A stretch of 64,000 bases of DNA from Rhodobacteraceae bacterium S2214. GTDB taxonomy: Bacteria > Pseudomonadota > Alphaproteobacteria > Rhodobacterales > Rhodobacteraceae. The notes below the pieces were generated by a model that saw only the letters and a list, made by a program, of their open reading frames with translations, made no database searches and was not told where the DNA came from. The position numbers and the translations under genes were made by a program. Of this stretch, positions 8,101 through 17,216 are shown one piece after another. The DNA lies in contig CP081162.1 of NCBI GenBank assembly GCA_025141675.1, forward strand, positions 56,631 to 120,630, in the 5' to 3' direction. Position 1 is the first letter of the stretch, and the number at the start of each line of letters is the position of its first letter.

Positions 8101-9413
8101 CAATCGAATATCCCGGTCGGTTCGCCGTTCATCAGTCTGCGCTCCAATTCCCGAAACCCCCATGAGGTTTCACGTTCGATTTCTTCGCCTATTTCACGCA
8201 GGCCTTCCATTGTTTCGCTCCATGCGTCTGCCAGTTTGCCCGTCAATGTGATCGCGCCCTGCACAACGGCGCGCAATCCGTCGTGAAGCGCAGTCAGCCC
8301 TCGGTTCACAGCGTCATACAGCCCAGTTTTGTTGATTAGCCAAGTGAGTGTCATGCCGACGACCACCCCAACGGCGATCCCAACTCCAACGACCAGTGCC
8401 GCAGATCCAAGCGTTAGTACCGCCGCACCCCCGAGGGCCGCGACCACTGCACCCGCAACGAAATTTGCCGCAGCGGTTGCCAAAACCAATGCGACCCCAT
8501 CGACCATGAGCGACGAAAACAACTTTGACCAATCCCCGCGCGAATTGGGATCGGCGTACCATTGGACAACGTTCATCGACCCGACAATAACGAAGCCAAC
8601 GACAGGAATTCGGCCGCCCGCTTTCCATGATTCAGGAGCGGCACTTGCCATCTGGCCGCGCACACCTGTGACGACATGGGTCATGCGCGACCGCACAAGT
8701 CCGGCCGCAACGCCCGCGACAAGGCTGCGTGCAAGGCCCGGTTGGGTTCGCGCAACGATCACCAGTGCGCCCATTGCGTTGCGCATGACGTGCACAGTGC
8801 CCTTTGCCCCGTTCAGCAAAGCACGCACCGCAGCGCGCCCGTTTTGCGATCGGATCGCAGCGACTGCATCTGCAATAGCTGTTGGAAAATCGGTTCCTGC
8901 GATGCTGAAATCCATCCCATCTGTCAGGCCATAAAGCGCAGATGATCCGGTGACGTCGTCAATCGCCTCAACCGCAGTGACAATAGAAATCGCAAGCCAG
9001 AGCAACATGCCATTGGATGCCGTTTCAACGTCGATTTCGCCTTCTTGGACTCCGTCAAGGTAGGCGTAGGGAATTTCGACAACCAGAATATCTTGCTCTG
9101 TGTCTCCACCGCCGGTCGGCGCATTCTCTGGAATTTCGCTCAGCAGAACGCCGACGTCTTGCGGGCGCGCTAAGTTAAATTCTTGGAGACCTGTGCAGAC
9201 CGGTAGGGTGGTGCCATTAATCTTGAGATCGACTGAATTCACAGTCCCGCTCAGTGTGTTTGGCAAGATCATACGTTGCCCATGCGGCAATGGCCCCGTG
9301 CTCATCCCGTTCACGGCACCTTCGACGACGCCACTGACGTTCTCGCCATTAAATCGGAACAGGTTGCCTTCTTCGCAGTTGGCTAACGGATCGTTGCAGG
9401 GAATAGCAGCCAT
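8100..9413 (-). CDS. Glycine-zipper membrane-targeting T6SS effector (putative pore former)
   Basis: 437 residues from ATG 9413, one base after the stop of a DUF4123 adaptor. The N-terminus (AAIPCNDPLANCEEGNLF) has no signal. Residues of about 40-125 form a beta-rich region. The C-terminal half has a basic amphipathic part, one hydrophobic span (RIPVVGFVIVGSMNVVQW) and a long Gly/Ala/Val hairpin (FVAGAVVAALGGAAVLTLG plus GVGIAVGVVVGMTLTW), the glycine-zipper pattern of channel-forming toxins. It is followed immediately by a multi-span membrane protein fitting an immunity role. The pore-forming role is inferred from hydrophobic architecture and context; no named family was recognised. Confidence 0.6.
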   Translation of the reverse strand: MAAIPCNDPLANCEEGNLFRFNGENVSGVVEGAVNGMSTGPLPHGQRMILPNTLSGTVNSVDLKINGTTLPVCTGLQEFNLARPQDVGVLLSEIPENAPTGGGDTEQDILVVEIPYAYLDGVQEGEIDVETASNGMLLWLAISIVTAVEAIDDVTGSSALYGLTDGMDFSIAGTDFPTAIADAVAAIRSQNGRAAVRALLNGAKGTVHVMRNAMGALVIVARTQPGLARSLVAGVAAGLVRSRMTHVVTGVRGQMASAAPESWKAGGRIPVVGFVIVGSMNVVQWYADPNSRGDWSKLFSSLMVDGVALVLATAAANFVAGAVVAALGGAAVLTLGSAALVVGVGIAVGVVVGMTLTWLINKTGLYDAVNRGLTALHDGLRAVVQGAITLTGKLADAWSETMEGLREIGEEIERETSWGFRELERRLMNGEPTGIFD

Positions 9414-9414
9414 T

Positions 9415-10422
9415 TCAGGGTGTCTCCGATGTGTGTTTGGCCCGGGCGAGAATTTTGCGCGACCGGTCAAGTTCATGTTGCTTGCTATGGATTAAATCCG
9501 CAAATTGGGCGTCTTTTTCGGGGCCGTGCCCAAGGATCAAGGTCGCTTGTACATAGCGCGTGATCGAAGTTTCAGATTTGAGCCCAAGATCAAAAGCAGC
9601 CAACGCCATTTTGCGAACGCCTGCTTCACGCTTGTCGTCTGCCAGTTGCAAAAGCGCTGGCATTTTCGCGCAGATTTTTGCGTTAAGGCCGCGTAAGAAA
9701 AGTTCAAATCGGATATGAGACAGGTCTTCGATCAGGTTTGGCCATCTGCCATGACGCACGCCACAGCTGGGGTCGGATACCATTGCGCTGACGACGTGGC
9801 GATGATGCAGGTCGGGCACAAGGAACGTATTTTGGCTAACAAAGCCTTCTACGCGTTGCCGCGCATCGATTGCATGAAATTGTAAATAAAGCGCGAGAAC
9901 GTCAGGTTCCCAGAACCTAAAGAACATGTGCTTCCCGGTTGGATCCGGAACTTGAACGTATCTGCGAAAATGCTGTGTGAGCTGGTCAATATCTTGGTTT
10001 GACCGGAGGTAGAAACCAGGTTTCTTCTCCCAAAAATCCCATGGTAAATCACTTGAAGTGAACAGCTTCTTGGTAAAATCTGCATGCGGGTCAAGCTGGA
10101 CCAACCAAGGTGCAACGGCTTCTAGTGCCGGGTCATCATTGCTGTGGTAGATACATCGGTGAGGCTGATCAGATGCTCCCAGAAACTCGATCAGATTTGG
10201 TATTTTTGCTGCATCCAAAATGGCAAACGTCTGTTGCGTCCCTCCAAACAAAGGATCGTTTAGAACTTCTGGAACCGAAGTTTGATCAAGGCCTGCAGAC
10301 AGTGGCACAATATTATCAATGATTGTGATCGTCAGGTTAGAGGGCTGTTTGTCAGGCGTGGTCGCAGTCGCCGCTGGCGTAGCCCCAAGTAACCATGGAT
10401 CATCATGTGGTTCGAAACGCAT
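9415..10422 (-). CDS. DUF4123 T6SS effector chaperone/adaptor (module 2)
   Basis: 335 residues with a 60-residue Pro/Thr-rich N-terminal extension before the DUF4123 core: FAILDAAKIPNLIEFL, HRCIYHSNDDPALEAVAPWL, FWEKKPGFYLRS and KHMFFRFWEPDVLAL. The C-terminal third is helical and charged. It lies seven bases after the PAAR gene and one base before the glycine-zipper effector, so it most likely loads that effector onto the adjacent VgrG-PAAR tip. Confidence 0.9.
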   Translation of the reverse strand: MRFEPHDDPWLLGATPAATATTPDKQPSNLTITIIDNIVPLSAGLDQTSVPEVLNDPLFGGTQQTFAILDAAKIPNLIEFLGASDQPHRCIYHSNDDPALEAVAPWLVQLDPHADFTKKLFTSSDLPWDFWEKKPGFYLRSNQDIDQLTQHFRRYVQVPDPTGKHMFFRFWEPDVLALYLQFHAIDARQRVEGFVSQNTFLVPDLHHRHVVSAMVSDPSCGVRHGRWPNLIEDLSHIRFELFLRGLNAKICAKMPALLQLADDKREAGVRKMALAAFDLGLKSETSITRYVQATLILGHGPEKDAQFADLIHSKQHELDRSRKILARAKHTSETP

Positions 10423-10429
10423 CTGGTCT

Positions 10430-10687
10430 TTACGGCAAGATCTTGTGGTTTGGTGAACCTGCGACGATTGCGCCGCCGTGGGATGTTGCGCAGCCCATGT
10501 AGGCGACGGGTTTGCCGTCGTCGGTGGACATGGATGATCCCATGATGATGGTGGCCCCGCAGGCGGTTTTGTCGCCCATGCGCGCGACGGGTTTGCCGTC
10601 GATCATCGCTTTGCCGCCAGACACAATCGTGTTGGGGCCGTGGATCGGGCAGACGTGTTTATCGCCAAGGCGTGCAATCGGGATCAT
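10430..10687 (-). CDS. PAAR-domain spike tip protein
   Basis: 85 residues, a stand-alone PAAR protein. PIARLGDKHVCPIHGPNTI, then KPVARMGDKTACGATIIMG and CATSHGGAIVAGSP show the three repeats with the His/Cys ligands that bind a single metal at the tip. Its ATG shares a base with the TAA of vgrG (TAATG at 10685-10689 on the minus strand), so the two are translationally coupled. It would cap the VgrG trimer and help attach effector cargo. Confidence 0.93.
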   Translation of the reverse strand: MIPIARLGDKHVCPIHGPNTIVSGGKAMIDGKPVARMGDKTACGATIIMGSSMSTDDGKPVAYMGCATSHGGAIVAGSPNHKILP

Positions 10688-12741
10688 TATTCACCCTCCT
10701 TCGGGCATTCCTCGACCAGTGGTAGGCCCGCGTTCGCAGCTCCCTGCAGGGTCGGGACTTGTGAACTGCCAGAGCCGCCCATCGACACATTGCCCTTGAG
10801 TTTGATCTGTGCGCCTTCAATCGTGACGCCGGAGCTATCAAGCGTGATCTTCCCGCCCGGCCCCTTGATCACGAACTTCTGGAACGCCATCAGCGTGTGA
10901 ACTTTCGTGTTGTTCGTGATCGACTGGTTCACGTTCAGCGTCGATTTCCCAAGGACCGTATGTTCGGCGTTACGGCCAACTTGGGTCAGGTGATCGGCAA
11001 AAATGTCCTGTTTGTGGATGTTGGCCACGTTGTGCACATGGTCCTTGCCATAGTTTTCGATCTGGTTCTGGCCAACGGTATATTGCACGTCGCGGCCAAT
11101 GTTGATCGTTTCATCGCGGCCTACAACTTCGGTATGATCTTGTCCGACAGAGATCGCTTTATCGCGCCCGACCGTTTCCGATTGGTCCTGCCCAATTGTC
11201 TTGGTCCGGTCATTCAGGATATCAACCTGCTGGTCTTTCTGACCATGCATATAGATCAGTTCTTCGTCTTTTTCGTCTTCGAACATCAGCTCGTTAAAGC
11301 CGCCGCCCTTGTGGGTGTCGGTTTTGAACGTGGACTTGGTTTTGTTCGCAGGCAGCGGATAAGGCACGTCGTTTTTGCCGTTGTAAACACAGCCTGTGAC
11401 CAGCGGTTTGTCGGGGTTACCTTCGAGGAATTCAACGACAACTTCCATCCCGATCCGCGGGATCACCATGCCACCCCAGCCCTTGCCGGCCCAGTTTTGC
11501 GACACACGGCAGCGCATCGAATAGCGGTTGTCGAGGTCCCAGTGGAAATGCACCAGAATGCGGCCGTATTCGTCGCAATCAATCTCGCCTTCGCCGACAA
11601 CGACCGCCGTTTGGGGGCCGTGCACAACGGGGATGCGGGTTTTGCGTTCAGGGGCCAGCGGCGCAGAGATCGGCAGCAGTACGTAGGATCCGTCGTAAAC
11701 GGGGTCCGAATTGCCCTGACCGGATGCAAAAGACGCCGTCGCAAAGCTGTGGCTGGCCGACAGGCACAGACACGGATCGTCAACGCCCGTGACCTTGTCG
11801 CCCTTCACTTTGACGGTGAGCCCAGCCCGCAATGACGCCACATCACCGCTGGCTTGATGGCGGTGATCTTGCCCGCGTTCTTGCAGCGTGCGCAGGCGGG
11901 CGACCAGTTTGCCAGTGCCCTGATCCAAATAATCGCCCGGATAATCGTAGCTTTCGATCTGGCCTTGGCTGTAAGTCGCGTCGCCCATCCGGTCGGTTTC
12001 CATCGACGCGCTCGGCTTCTTGAAGTTGTAGTCCGTTAACCTGATCCCGCCCGTCGTTAACCGTCTGCCGGGGCGCATATCGGTAAAGTGTTCCTCATCG
12101 GTGGTGCGGTTCCCGTCGGACACCATCTTGAATGCGCGACTGCTGCCGTGCAGCGGTTCATGCGCGGTCATCGCGTCGGTCAGCACCAAAGTGTGCGATC
12201 CGCGATTATGGGTAAAATGGTAGGAAATCCCGAACCGTTCCATCAGCCGGGTCGCAAAATCCAGATCGCTTTCGCGGTATTGCACGGTGTATTCCAGCGT
12301 CGGATAGCTGCCAGACAGCCGCTTTTCCATCGCAGGTTCGCCAAGACCCGAATAGGGGGCGAGCAGTTCGTCGAGAATCTCGACGACTGTTTTCTCGTGA
12401 TAAATCCGTTGATTGCGGCGCAGGCCCGCCAGCCACATCCACGGCTTGAGCGTCAGGGTATAACGCCAGCCATTTTCGTGCAGGCCGTCGAAATTGACCT
12501 CAGAGATGATCCCGTCAAACGGGACGTCAGGGTTGTCATACGTCGTCAGCTCAACCGTCGCATGGCTGCCGATAAGCGCGTCAAAGTCCAGATCGTTGCG
12601 TTCAGCCAAAGCATCGACGCGAATGGTGAACAAATCGTTGACGTGTTCTTCAGTCGTCATACGAAGAAGCACCAGCGTATTCGCACCCAACGCCGTATGA
12701 AGCTGCCCCATACGTTCATCTTGCTTAAATCGCGCGTTCAT
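10687..12741 (-). CDS. vgrG: VgrG, T6SS spike protein (module 2)
   Basis: 684 residues, the normal length of a non-fused VgrG. The N-terminal gp27-like part (to about residue 370) includes YRESDLDFATRLMERFGISY. The gp5 OB-fold follows (VVHGPQTAVVVGEGEIDCDE, then GMVIPRIGMEVVVEFLEGNP). The beta-helix spike has repeated VGxDxxxxVGxD units (TIGQDQSETVGRD, AISVGQDHTEVVGRD). The last 70 residues form a DUF2345-like tip with Cys-containing end. It is clearly homologous to the VgrG at 19152 and to the remnant at 2232-2873, but more diverged at the N-terminus. PAAR, adaptor, effector and immunity genes follow on the same strand. Confidence 0.95.
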   Translation of the reverse strand: MNARFKQDERMGQLHTALGANTLVLLRMTTEEHVNDLFTIRVDALAERNDLDFDALIGSHATVELTTYDNPDVPFDGIISEVNFDGLHENGWRYTLTLKPWMWLAGLRRNQRIYHEKTVVEILDELLAPYSGLGEPAMEKRLSGSYPTLEYTVQYRESDLDFATRLMERFGISYHFTHNRGSHTLVLTDAMTAHEPLHGSSRAFKMVSDGNRTTDEEHFTDMRPGRRLTTGGIRLTDYNFKKPSASMETDRMGDATYSQGQIESYDYPGDYLDQGTGKLVARLRTLQERGQDHRHQASGDVASLRAGLTVKVKGDKVTGVDDPCLCLSASHSFATASFASGQGNSDPVYDGSYVLLPISAPLAPERKTRIPVVHGPQTAVVVGEGEIDCDEYGRILVHFHWDLDNRYSMRCRVSQNWAGKGWGGMVIPRIGMEVVVEFLEGNPDKPLVTGCVYNGKNDVPYPLPANKTKSTFKTDTHKGGGFNELMFEDEKDEELIYMHGQKDQQVDILNDRTKTIGQDQSETVGRDKAISVGQDHTEVVGRDETINIGRDVQYTVGQNQIENYGKDHVHNVANIHKQDIFADHLTQVGRNAEHTVLGKSTLNVNQSITNNTKVHTLMAFQKFVIKGPGGKITLDSSGVTIEGAQIKLKGNVSMGGSGSSQVPTLQGAANAGLPLVEECPKEGE

Positions 12742-12773
12742 GATGACACACCTTACTCAAAAACATGTCTGAG

Positions 12774-12801
12774 ATGATAGCATTGCAAGATGGCAATTCA
12801 A
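12774..12801 (-). promoter_or_regulatory. Possible sigma70-type promoter for vgrG
   Basis: In the 101-base gap between the lipase gene and vgrG, the minus strand reads TTGAAT (rev. comp. of 12796-12801), 16 bases, then TATCAT (rev. comp. of 12774-12779), about 33 bases before the vgrG start. It is a fair match to a housekeeping promoter and would let vgrG-PAAR-module 2 be transcribed separately from the lipase module. Confidence 0.35.
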
Positions 12802-12842
12802 AGTTGATCGAGTGAAAGAGTGGTTTTGTCGTCAAAAATGCA

Positions 12843-14249
12843 TCAAACAGCCATTTCTTCTATCATTTCAGACAACCAAGCCAGTGTTTGTTCACGTGCG
12901 GCGCGCGAATCGAACGCGGCTTGATGTTCGAAACCATCGTCGATGGGCACTGCCATTTGCCCAGAATGCGAACCAGCCCCGGCCTGCACAGTGCCGTCGC
13001 CCGGCGCGTTGGGGCCGGACATCACAATGTGCCCGCCGTAAAGGCCACTGAAGCCGGGGTCGGGTGTTCCTCTTACACGCATGCGACCAAATTCGTTTGA
13101 TGTCGTGTACTCTCCCGAAAAAGTTCCACTGGCGGGCAACGCACCATTGAGACGTTGCAGGGTCCAGTCAATCCGATCACGGGTCGTCAAACCCGTGCCG
13201 TAAAACATGCGCGTATTCGGATGAAACCCATGTTCACCCAGAGCGTCGTGAAAACCGGAAGCGACAGCTATTCGGCTCAGATATTGAATATAAGCGAAAT
13301 CACCTGACGGATCGCCAACAGGGTTAAGCCATTCTTTGATAATGAGCCGCCAATAGTCGCTTTGATTCCGGTAGACTTCAGAATAAGGATCGCTGCGCGG
13401 AATGCTTTGGTTAGAACCATTGGCAACGACTGCACTGATCCAGTCGCTCCGCCCACCTGCTCCTTTGTACCACTTGTTCGGTGCTAACTCTAATGGTCCG
13501 GGACAATTTCCGGCGGTCGCTGTAACCTCTGGTCCATTGCCGCCAAGCACACCTTTGGTTAACCCCTCAAACCCACCTTTGATGCGTTTGTAAAGTTCTG
13601 GAGATCCGTGCGTCGGCATAGCCCCATGAATGACACCATGAACTTGATCGCCTTTTCCCATGATTTCGGTGAATGCGCGCGCCACCAATCCACCCATAGA
13701 ATGGGTCACAATAATGGGTTTGACGGCTTGTCGGCCCAATTGTTCTGCTTGTTCTTTGGCATCTGCGGCAGCCCGCGCGATCACGGTTTCAAGGTTGCCA
13801 TATGCTGCGTTTTGCGGATCACGCGCAGAATCTAGATTTGATCCTGTCCAATTGTAAGGGTAAAACCAGAGCACAAGCTTCGTGAAGACAAGGCATCCGT
13901 TGACGTATCCATGTTTCTCACCATTCAGTAAGTTACGAACCCGGCTGTAGGTTGGAAGCATCCCTGTCCAGCCGCGATCTTCGATTCCGCCGTCACTGCG
14001 ATGCGCGACCTCAAGGAAGTCTTTGTCAAAGTAGCTCCCGCTATCACCGACCAACCGGTTTCGTTTTCGTCCTGCGCCACGTGTAAATAAATCAGCGGTA
14101 TTCCCAAGTTGCTCCCACCCATCGATTCCAGGATTCCACACAACTTCGCCATCACTCGTCCGTCGCAGGCGGCTGCCCATAATGCCGGGGATGAAAATGA
14201 TTGGGGCGACAATATCTTGGGTACATGTCGCAACTGCATCATCGGTCAT
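12843..14249 (-). CDS. Alpha/beta-hydrolase lipase effector (T6SS, LCAT/PGAP1-like)
   Basis: 468 residues, no signal peptide. An oxyanion-region motif near the N-terminus (IIFIPGIMGSRLRR, residues 17-30) and the nucleophile elbow VTHSMGGLVARA with Ser184 identify an alpha/beta hydrolase of the LCAT/PGAP1-like lipase type. The elbow is THSMG rather than canonical GxSxG. A late His candidate lies in GGHIVMSGPN. It follows a DUF4123 adaptor and an exported Tli4-like immunity gene, the standard setting of a T6SS phospholipase (Tle-type) effector acting on target membranes from the periplasm. Substrate and Tle subfamily cannot be assigned from sequence alone. Confidence 0.8.
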   Translation of the reverse strand: MTDDAVATCTQDIVAPIIFIPGIMGSRLRRTSDGEVVWNPGIDGWEQLGNTADLFTRGAGRKRNRLVGDSGSYFDKDFLEVAHRSDGGIEDRGWTGMLPTYSRVRNLLNGEKHGYVNGCLVFTKLVLWFYPYNWTGSNLDSARDPQNAAYGNLETVIARAAADAKEQAEQLGRQAVKPIIVTHSMGGLVARAFTEIMGKGDQVHGVIHGAMPTHGSPELYKRIKGGFEGLTKGVLGGNGPEVTATAGNCPGPLELAPNKWYKGAGGRSDWISAVVANGSNQSIPRSDPYSEVYRNQSDYWRLIIKEWLNPVGDPSGDFAYIQYLSRIAVASGFHDALGEHGFHPNTRMFYGTGLTTRDRIDWTLQRLNGALPASGTFSGEYTTSNEFGRMRVRGTPDPGFSGLYGGHIVMSGPNAPGDGTVQAGAGSHSGQMAVPIDDGFEHQAAFDSRAAREQTLAWLSEMIEEMAV

Positions 14250-14250
14250 T

Positions 14251-15216
14251 TTATCGCAACCTTAGACTATTTAGTGCAGTATCCCAGATACCTTCAAGCG
14301 TTTTGACATCATAAGGAGGCGCATCAATCGAAACTTCGTTTCGATACAGCGACATTCTGACTTGAATCTCAGGTAATCCAACACCTGCGCCGTTACCACC
14401 AGAGTATTCAAACGCCCATCGATCTTGAGCCGGATCAACTACTTTTCCGACAATACCTTGAACACCAGCTACGTCTCTGTTCTCGACGAAAGGCGTGCTT
14501 TCCAGATATACATCTGAGCCAAGCGGCGATGAGCTCACGTGGCGCAGGTAGAGACTAAAACCAACGAAAAATACGGATGGATCGCGAAAGCGAACGGTCA
14601 CAGAATCTGCGGGGATATGCGGTAAGTCTAAGAATGCGCGATCCACACAAATCCCGGACTGAGTGGGGATGTCCTTATTTTCACGTGGTTTGGTGGCCTG
14701 CGCGATCGTGGCTAGCCCAACTTGATGAGGGTCGTCGCCCAATTTGATGACATCTGTCAGATCCAGGAAAGCGTCGGCTTCAGCGCGAAACATGTGGCCA
14801 TGACGAATGTAATAGGCTTCCGCATCGACGGAGGGAGCCTCGAAGGTCGGGAGCAAAGGGTCATATTGCTTTCGGCCCAAGATAAAAATGTCATCCATAC
14901 GAAGCTGACCAGCGGCTTTGTAATACGGCTGTTCTGTTGTGCCAATTGCAAGGGCAGTGCGACGCGCGTCTACCAATCCTTCTAAGTCATTGGTATCGCC
15001 CGGCCCCAATCCGGTGACCCTGACCCCTCTAGGCGCGCCAACGTTTGGACGCATTGACTGCAATTCGAAAGCAACCGGAAGGTCTATGTTATACCTCCCA
15101 ACGCACCAAGTTCGGGTCTGTTCAGTCATCGGGATCTCCTCTTGGGCAAAACTGCTCATCGGTAACAACACAACAAAATACAAGGTGCACAAGAAGGCGA
15201 TTTTTCTTGGTGTCAT
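14251..15216 (-). CDS. Tli4-like periplasmic immunity protein for the lipase effector
   Basis: 321 residues from the ATG at 15216, chosen for its ATGA overlap with the adaptor stop and the signal peptide that follows (TPRKIAFLCTLYFVVLLPMS, cleavage after SFAQ). The mature part begins with the Tli4-type motif WCVGRYNIDLPVAFEL and ends with a domain containing WAFEYSGGNGAGVGLPEIQV, close to the Tli4 C-terminal domain pattern. Known relatives reside in the periplasm and inhibit lipase effectors. It lies before rather than after the effector gene, two bases upstream of it. Confidence 0.75.
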   Translation of the reverse strand: MTPRKIAFLCTLYFVVLLPMSSFAQEEIPMTEQTRTWCVGRYNIDLPVAFELQSMRPNVGAPRGVRVTGLGPGDTNDLEGLVDARRTALAIGTTEQPYYKAAGQLRMDDIFILGRKQYDPLLPTFEAPSVDAEAYYIRHGHMFRAEADAFLDLTDVIKLGDDPHQVGLATIAQATKPRENKDIPTQSGICVDRAFLDLPHIPADSVTVRFRDPSVFFVGFSLYLRHVSSSPLGSDVYLESTPFVENRDVAGVQGIVGKVVDPAQDRWAFEYSGGNGAGVGLPEIQVRMSLYRNEVSIDAPPYDVKTLEGIWDTALNSLRLR

Positions 15217-16157
15217 AACGTTTCCCGCCAATTTTCAATGTGCCACAGTCGAACACCAGGCCCTTTACGTGTATCCGTGAGGATCTGCAAAAGTGCATCT
15301 GGCATGTTACCTTTGCCTTCAGGAAAGCGCTTCGCGAGACCAAAAGTGGCGTCCTGAATGTGCGTGGGTTGCTGAAAGCCGATCGACATTAACCATGCTC
15401 TAATCTGCGTCAAATAGGCGTCAGTGCACGCATGCTGCATATCGGTGGTGTTAAGCTGATCGCGAACTACGAACAAATCCTTGCGCAAATCACGTTCACG
15501 GACAGCCGCATTAAGAGCAGTCAGTGTCGGTAAACCCATTGCTAGCTTAACATGATCTGGCGTCTTCGTGTCAGATAGATCAAACGTAAACCATCGCTCG
15601 CCATTGGTTTCTGGGTCCGGCCAAACATACCTAAATCCAGAGAAAAACCGAGTCAGCCAAGGTTCGAGTTGCCTGTCAATATCGGTCAGTGCGCGAAAGG
15701 TTGATGGCTCCCAAAACCGGAAAAAAACCCATTTCTCGGCACTGTCCTGCATCATGATGAACTTGCGACAATGGGTCCAGACAGGGTCGAACGCTTGAGC
15801 CGTTTGGATAAAAATGCCTGAATATGCATCCCACAAATGCGGGTAATCGTCGCCTTGTGAAAACAGGTCGCGCGTGAGTTCGTGATCAAGCGGTAACTGG
15901 ACGAGCCACGGAGCAACATCGCTGTAATCTTCCATCGCTTTCCCGACGAACAAACATTTATGTGGAACATCAGCCGCAACAAGACGCTCTGGTAGATGCA
16001 TAATTTTAGCCGCGTCCAGAACGGCATAAAGTTGAAAGTCATGAGGATCGTCACCGATGGCAGCCCTCAATCCGACAGGAATAAAGGTCCTATTGTGATC
16101 AGCGTGATCCGCTGCGATCGGGGTAACTGGTGAAATTTCAATCAGATCAGAAATCAC
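15213..16157 (-). CDS. DUF4123 T6SS effector chaperone/adaptor (module 1)
   Basis: 314 residues. Core motifs are YAVLDAAKIMHLPERL, HKCLFVGKAMEDYSDVAPWL, LWDAYSGIFIQTAQAFDPVW and EKWVFFRFWEPSTF. The C-terminal half (after residue 180) is distinct from the other two copies. It heads the lipase module and overlaps the immunity gene by four bases. No vgrG lies upstream on the same strand; a decayed IS3 element occupies that position, which may have removed one. Confidence 0.9.
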   Translation of the reverse strand: MISDLIEISPVTPIAADHADHNRTFIPVGLRAAIGDDPHDFQLYAVLDAAKIMHLPERLVAADVPHKCLFVGKAMEDYSDVAPWLVQLPLDHELTRDLFSQGDDYPHLWDAYSGIFIQTAQAFDPVWTHCRKFIMMQDSAEKWVFFRFWEPSTFRALTDIDRQLEPWLTRFFSGFRYVWPDPETNGERWFTFDLSDTKTPDHVKLAMGLPTLTALNAAVRERDLRKDLFVVRDQLNTTDMQHACTDAYLTQIRAWLMSIGFQQPTHIQDATFGLAKRFPEGKGNMPDALLQILTDTRKGPGVRLWHIENWRETL

Positions 16158-16369
16158 CTATTTGTCCCTCGCCAGTAAAACGATATTCAACACAACGCAT
16201 GATTGAAATGTGGCTTTTTGCATGCACATTAGCAAGATAGCCGAAGCAGTTTTTAGAAAATGATCCAAAGCATTGTGATAGCTCAGCCAGTTTTGCATCG
16301 CCGCATATGTATATTATTGTTTCGTCTAGCACATCCCAGCAGTGATTATCGCTTCGCTAACTGAGTCGT

Positions 16370-17216
16370 GGACGTCCCCTGAGATACGCCCAGATTTGTA
16401 GACGCTGTGGTACAGGTCGTGGTGCGCGAATACACGTGGAAGGCGCAGGTTACCGAGGAACGCACTATCTTAGAAAAGGCGACTGGATACTTTGCGCGCG
16501 AGTCTCAGTGACGTATGCGTTTATTCGACTCACGGCAGGGCATCGCGCGACAATGTCCCGATAGGGAGACCCATCGCGCGGAGTTTTAAGTGCGGTCGAT
16601 GTGCCGGGTGCTGATGGTTCATTTCAGCGGTTTCTATGCATGGCTTGAAGAACCGTTAAGTGCGCGCGCGCTTAAAGATGTCCGTCAAACTGAATTCGTC
16701 CAGCAGGCATGGCCCGATAGCCGCAAGGTCTATTGCTATCGCAAATTGACGGATGATCTGCGGAAGCGGGCGAGACGCGCTCTAAGAGCTGTGTGGCCCG
16801 TTTAGCCGGCCTCGCGTGCGGCGCGGCACAGATTGACGACAAACGTCGCCTTGGTCGATATGCTGGCAAGCCTGCCGTAGTTGCTGACATCGCCTGGATG
16901 ACTGAGGCTCCCTATATTAGAACCGACCAAGGTTAGTCGTATTTGTCTGTTGTCATTGACTTGTCCTCAAGACACGTCGTCGGACGGTCCACCCCCTTGG
17001 CAGATTGCTTTGCAATCGCATGCCGGGCAAAAGATCAAAGCTAGCTGGCAAAGAGTGGCAGTCCTTCCTGAGCAAAAACAATCTGGTTGCCAGCATAAGC
17101 AAACTTGGAAATTGCCACGACAACGCAGTCGCCAAAAGCCTCTCTCATCTTCTGAAACATGAACGTATCAGGCGGCAGACCTATCTCACACGCGATGTAG
17201 TCAGGCAGGCGTCTAG
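16370..17216 (+). pseudogene. IS3-family transposase remnant (OrfA end plus OrfB)
   Basis: The end of an OrfA (EERTILEKATGYFARES near 16440-16510) runs into OrfB start motifs (MCRVLMVHFSGFYAWLEEPL at 16596 onward). These continue through KVYCYRKLTDDLRK, SYLSVVIDL, KEWQSFLSKNNL and GNCHDNAVAKSLSHLLKHERI to RQTYLTRDV near 17200. Several stops and frameshifts break it, and the first catalytic Asp region is damaged. It is a different IS3 subgroup from the element at 1-1165. No clean inverted-repeat ends remain. Confidence 0.75.

Noticed and set aside
8329..8934. 201-codon open frame on the plus strand
   Set aside because: Antisense to the Gly/Ala-rich part of the putative effector; Pro/Thr/Ala-rich mirror composition.
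10897..11835. 312-codon open frame on the plus strand
   Set aside because: Antisense to vgrG; open because of the codon bias of vgrG and without recognisable domains.
16147..16332. 61-codon open frame upstream of the first DUF4123 gene
   Set aside because: Overlaps the DUF4123 start, shows no recognisable motif and lacks a good ribosome binding site; could still be a small gene but is unsupported.
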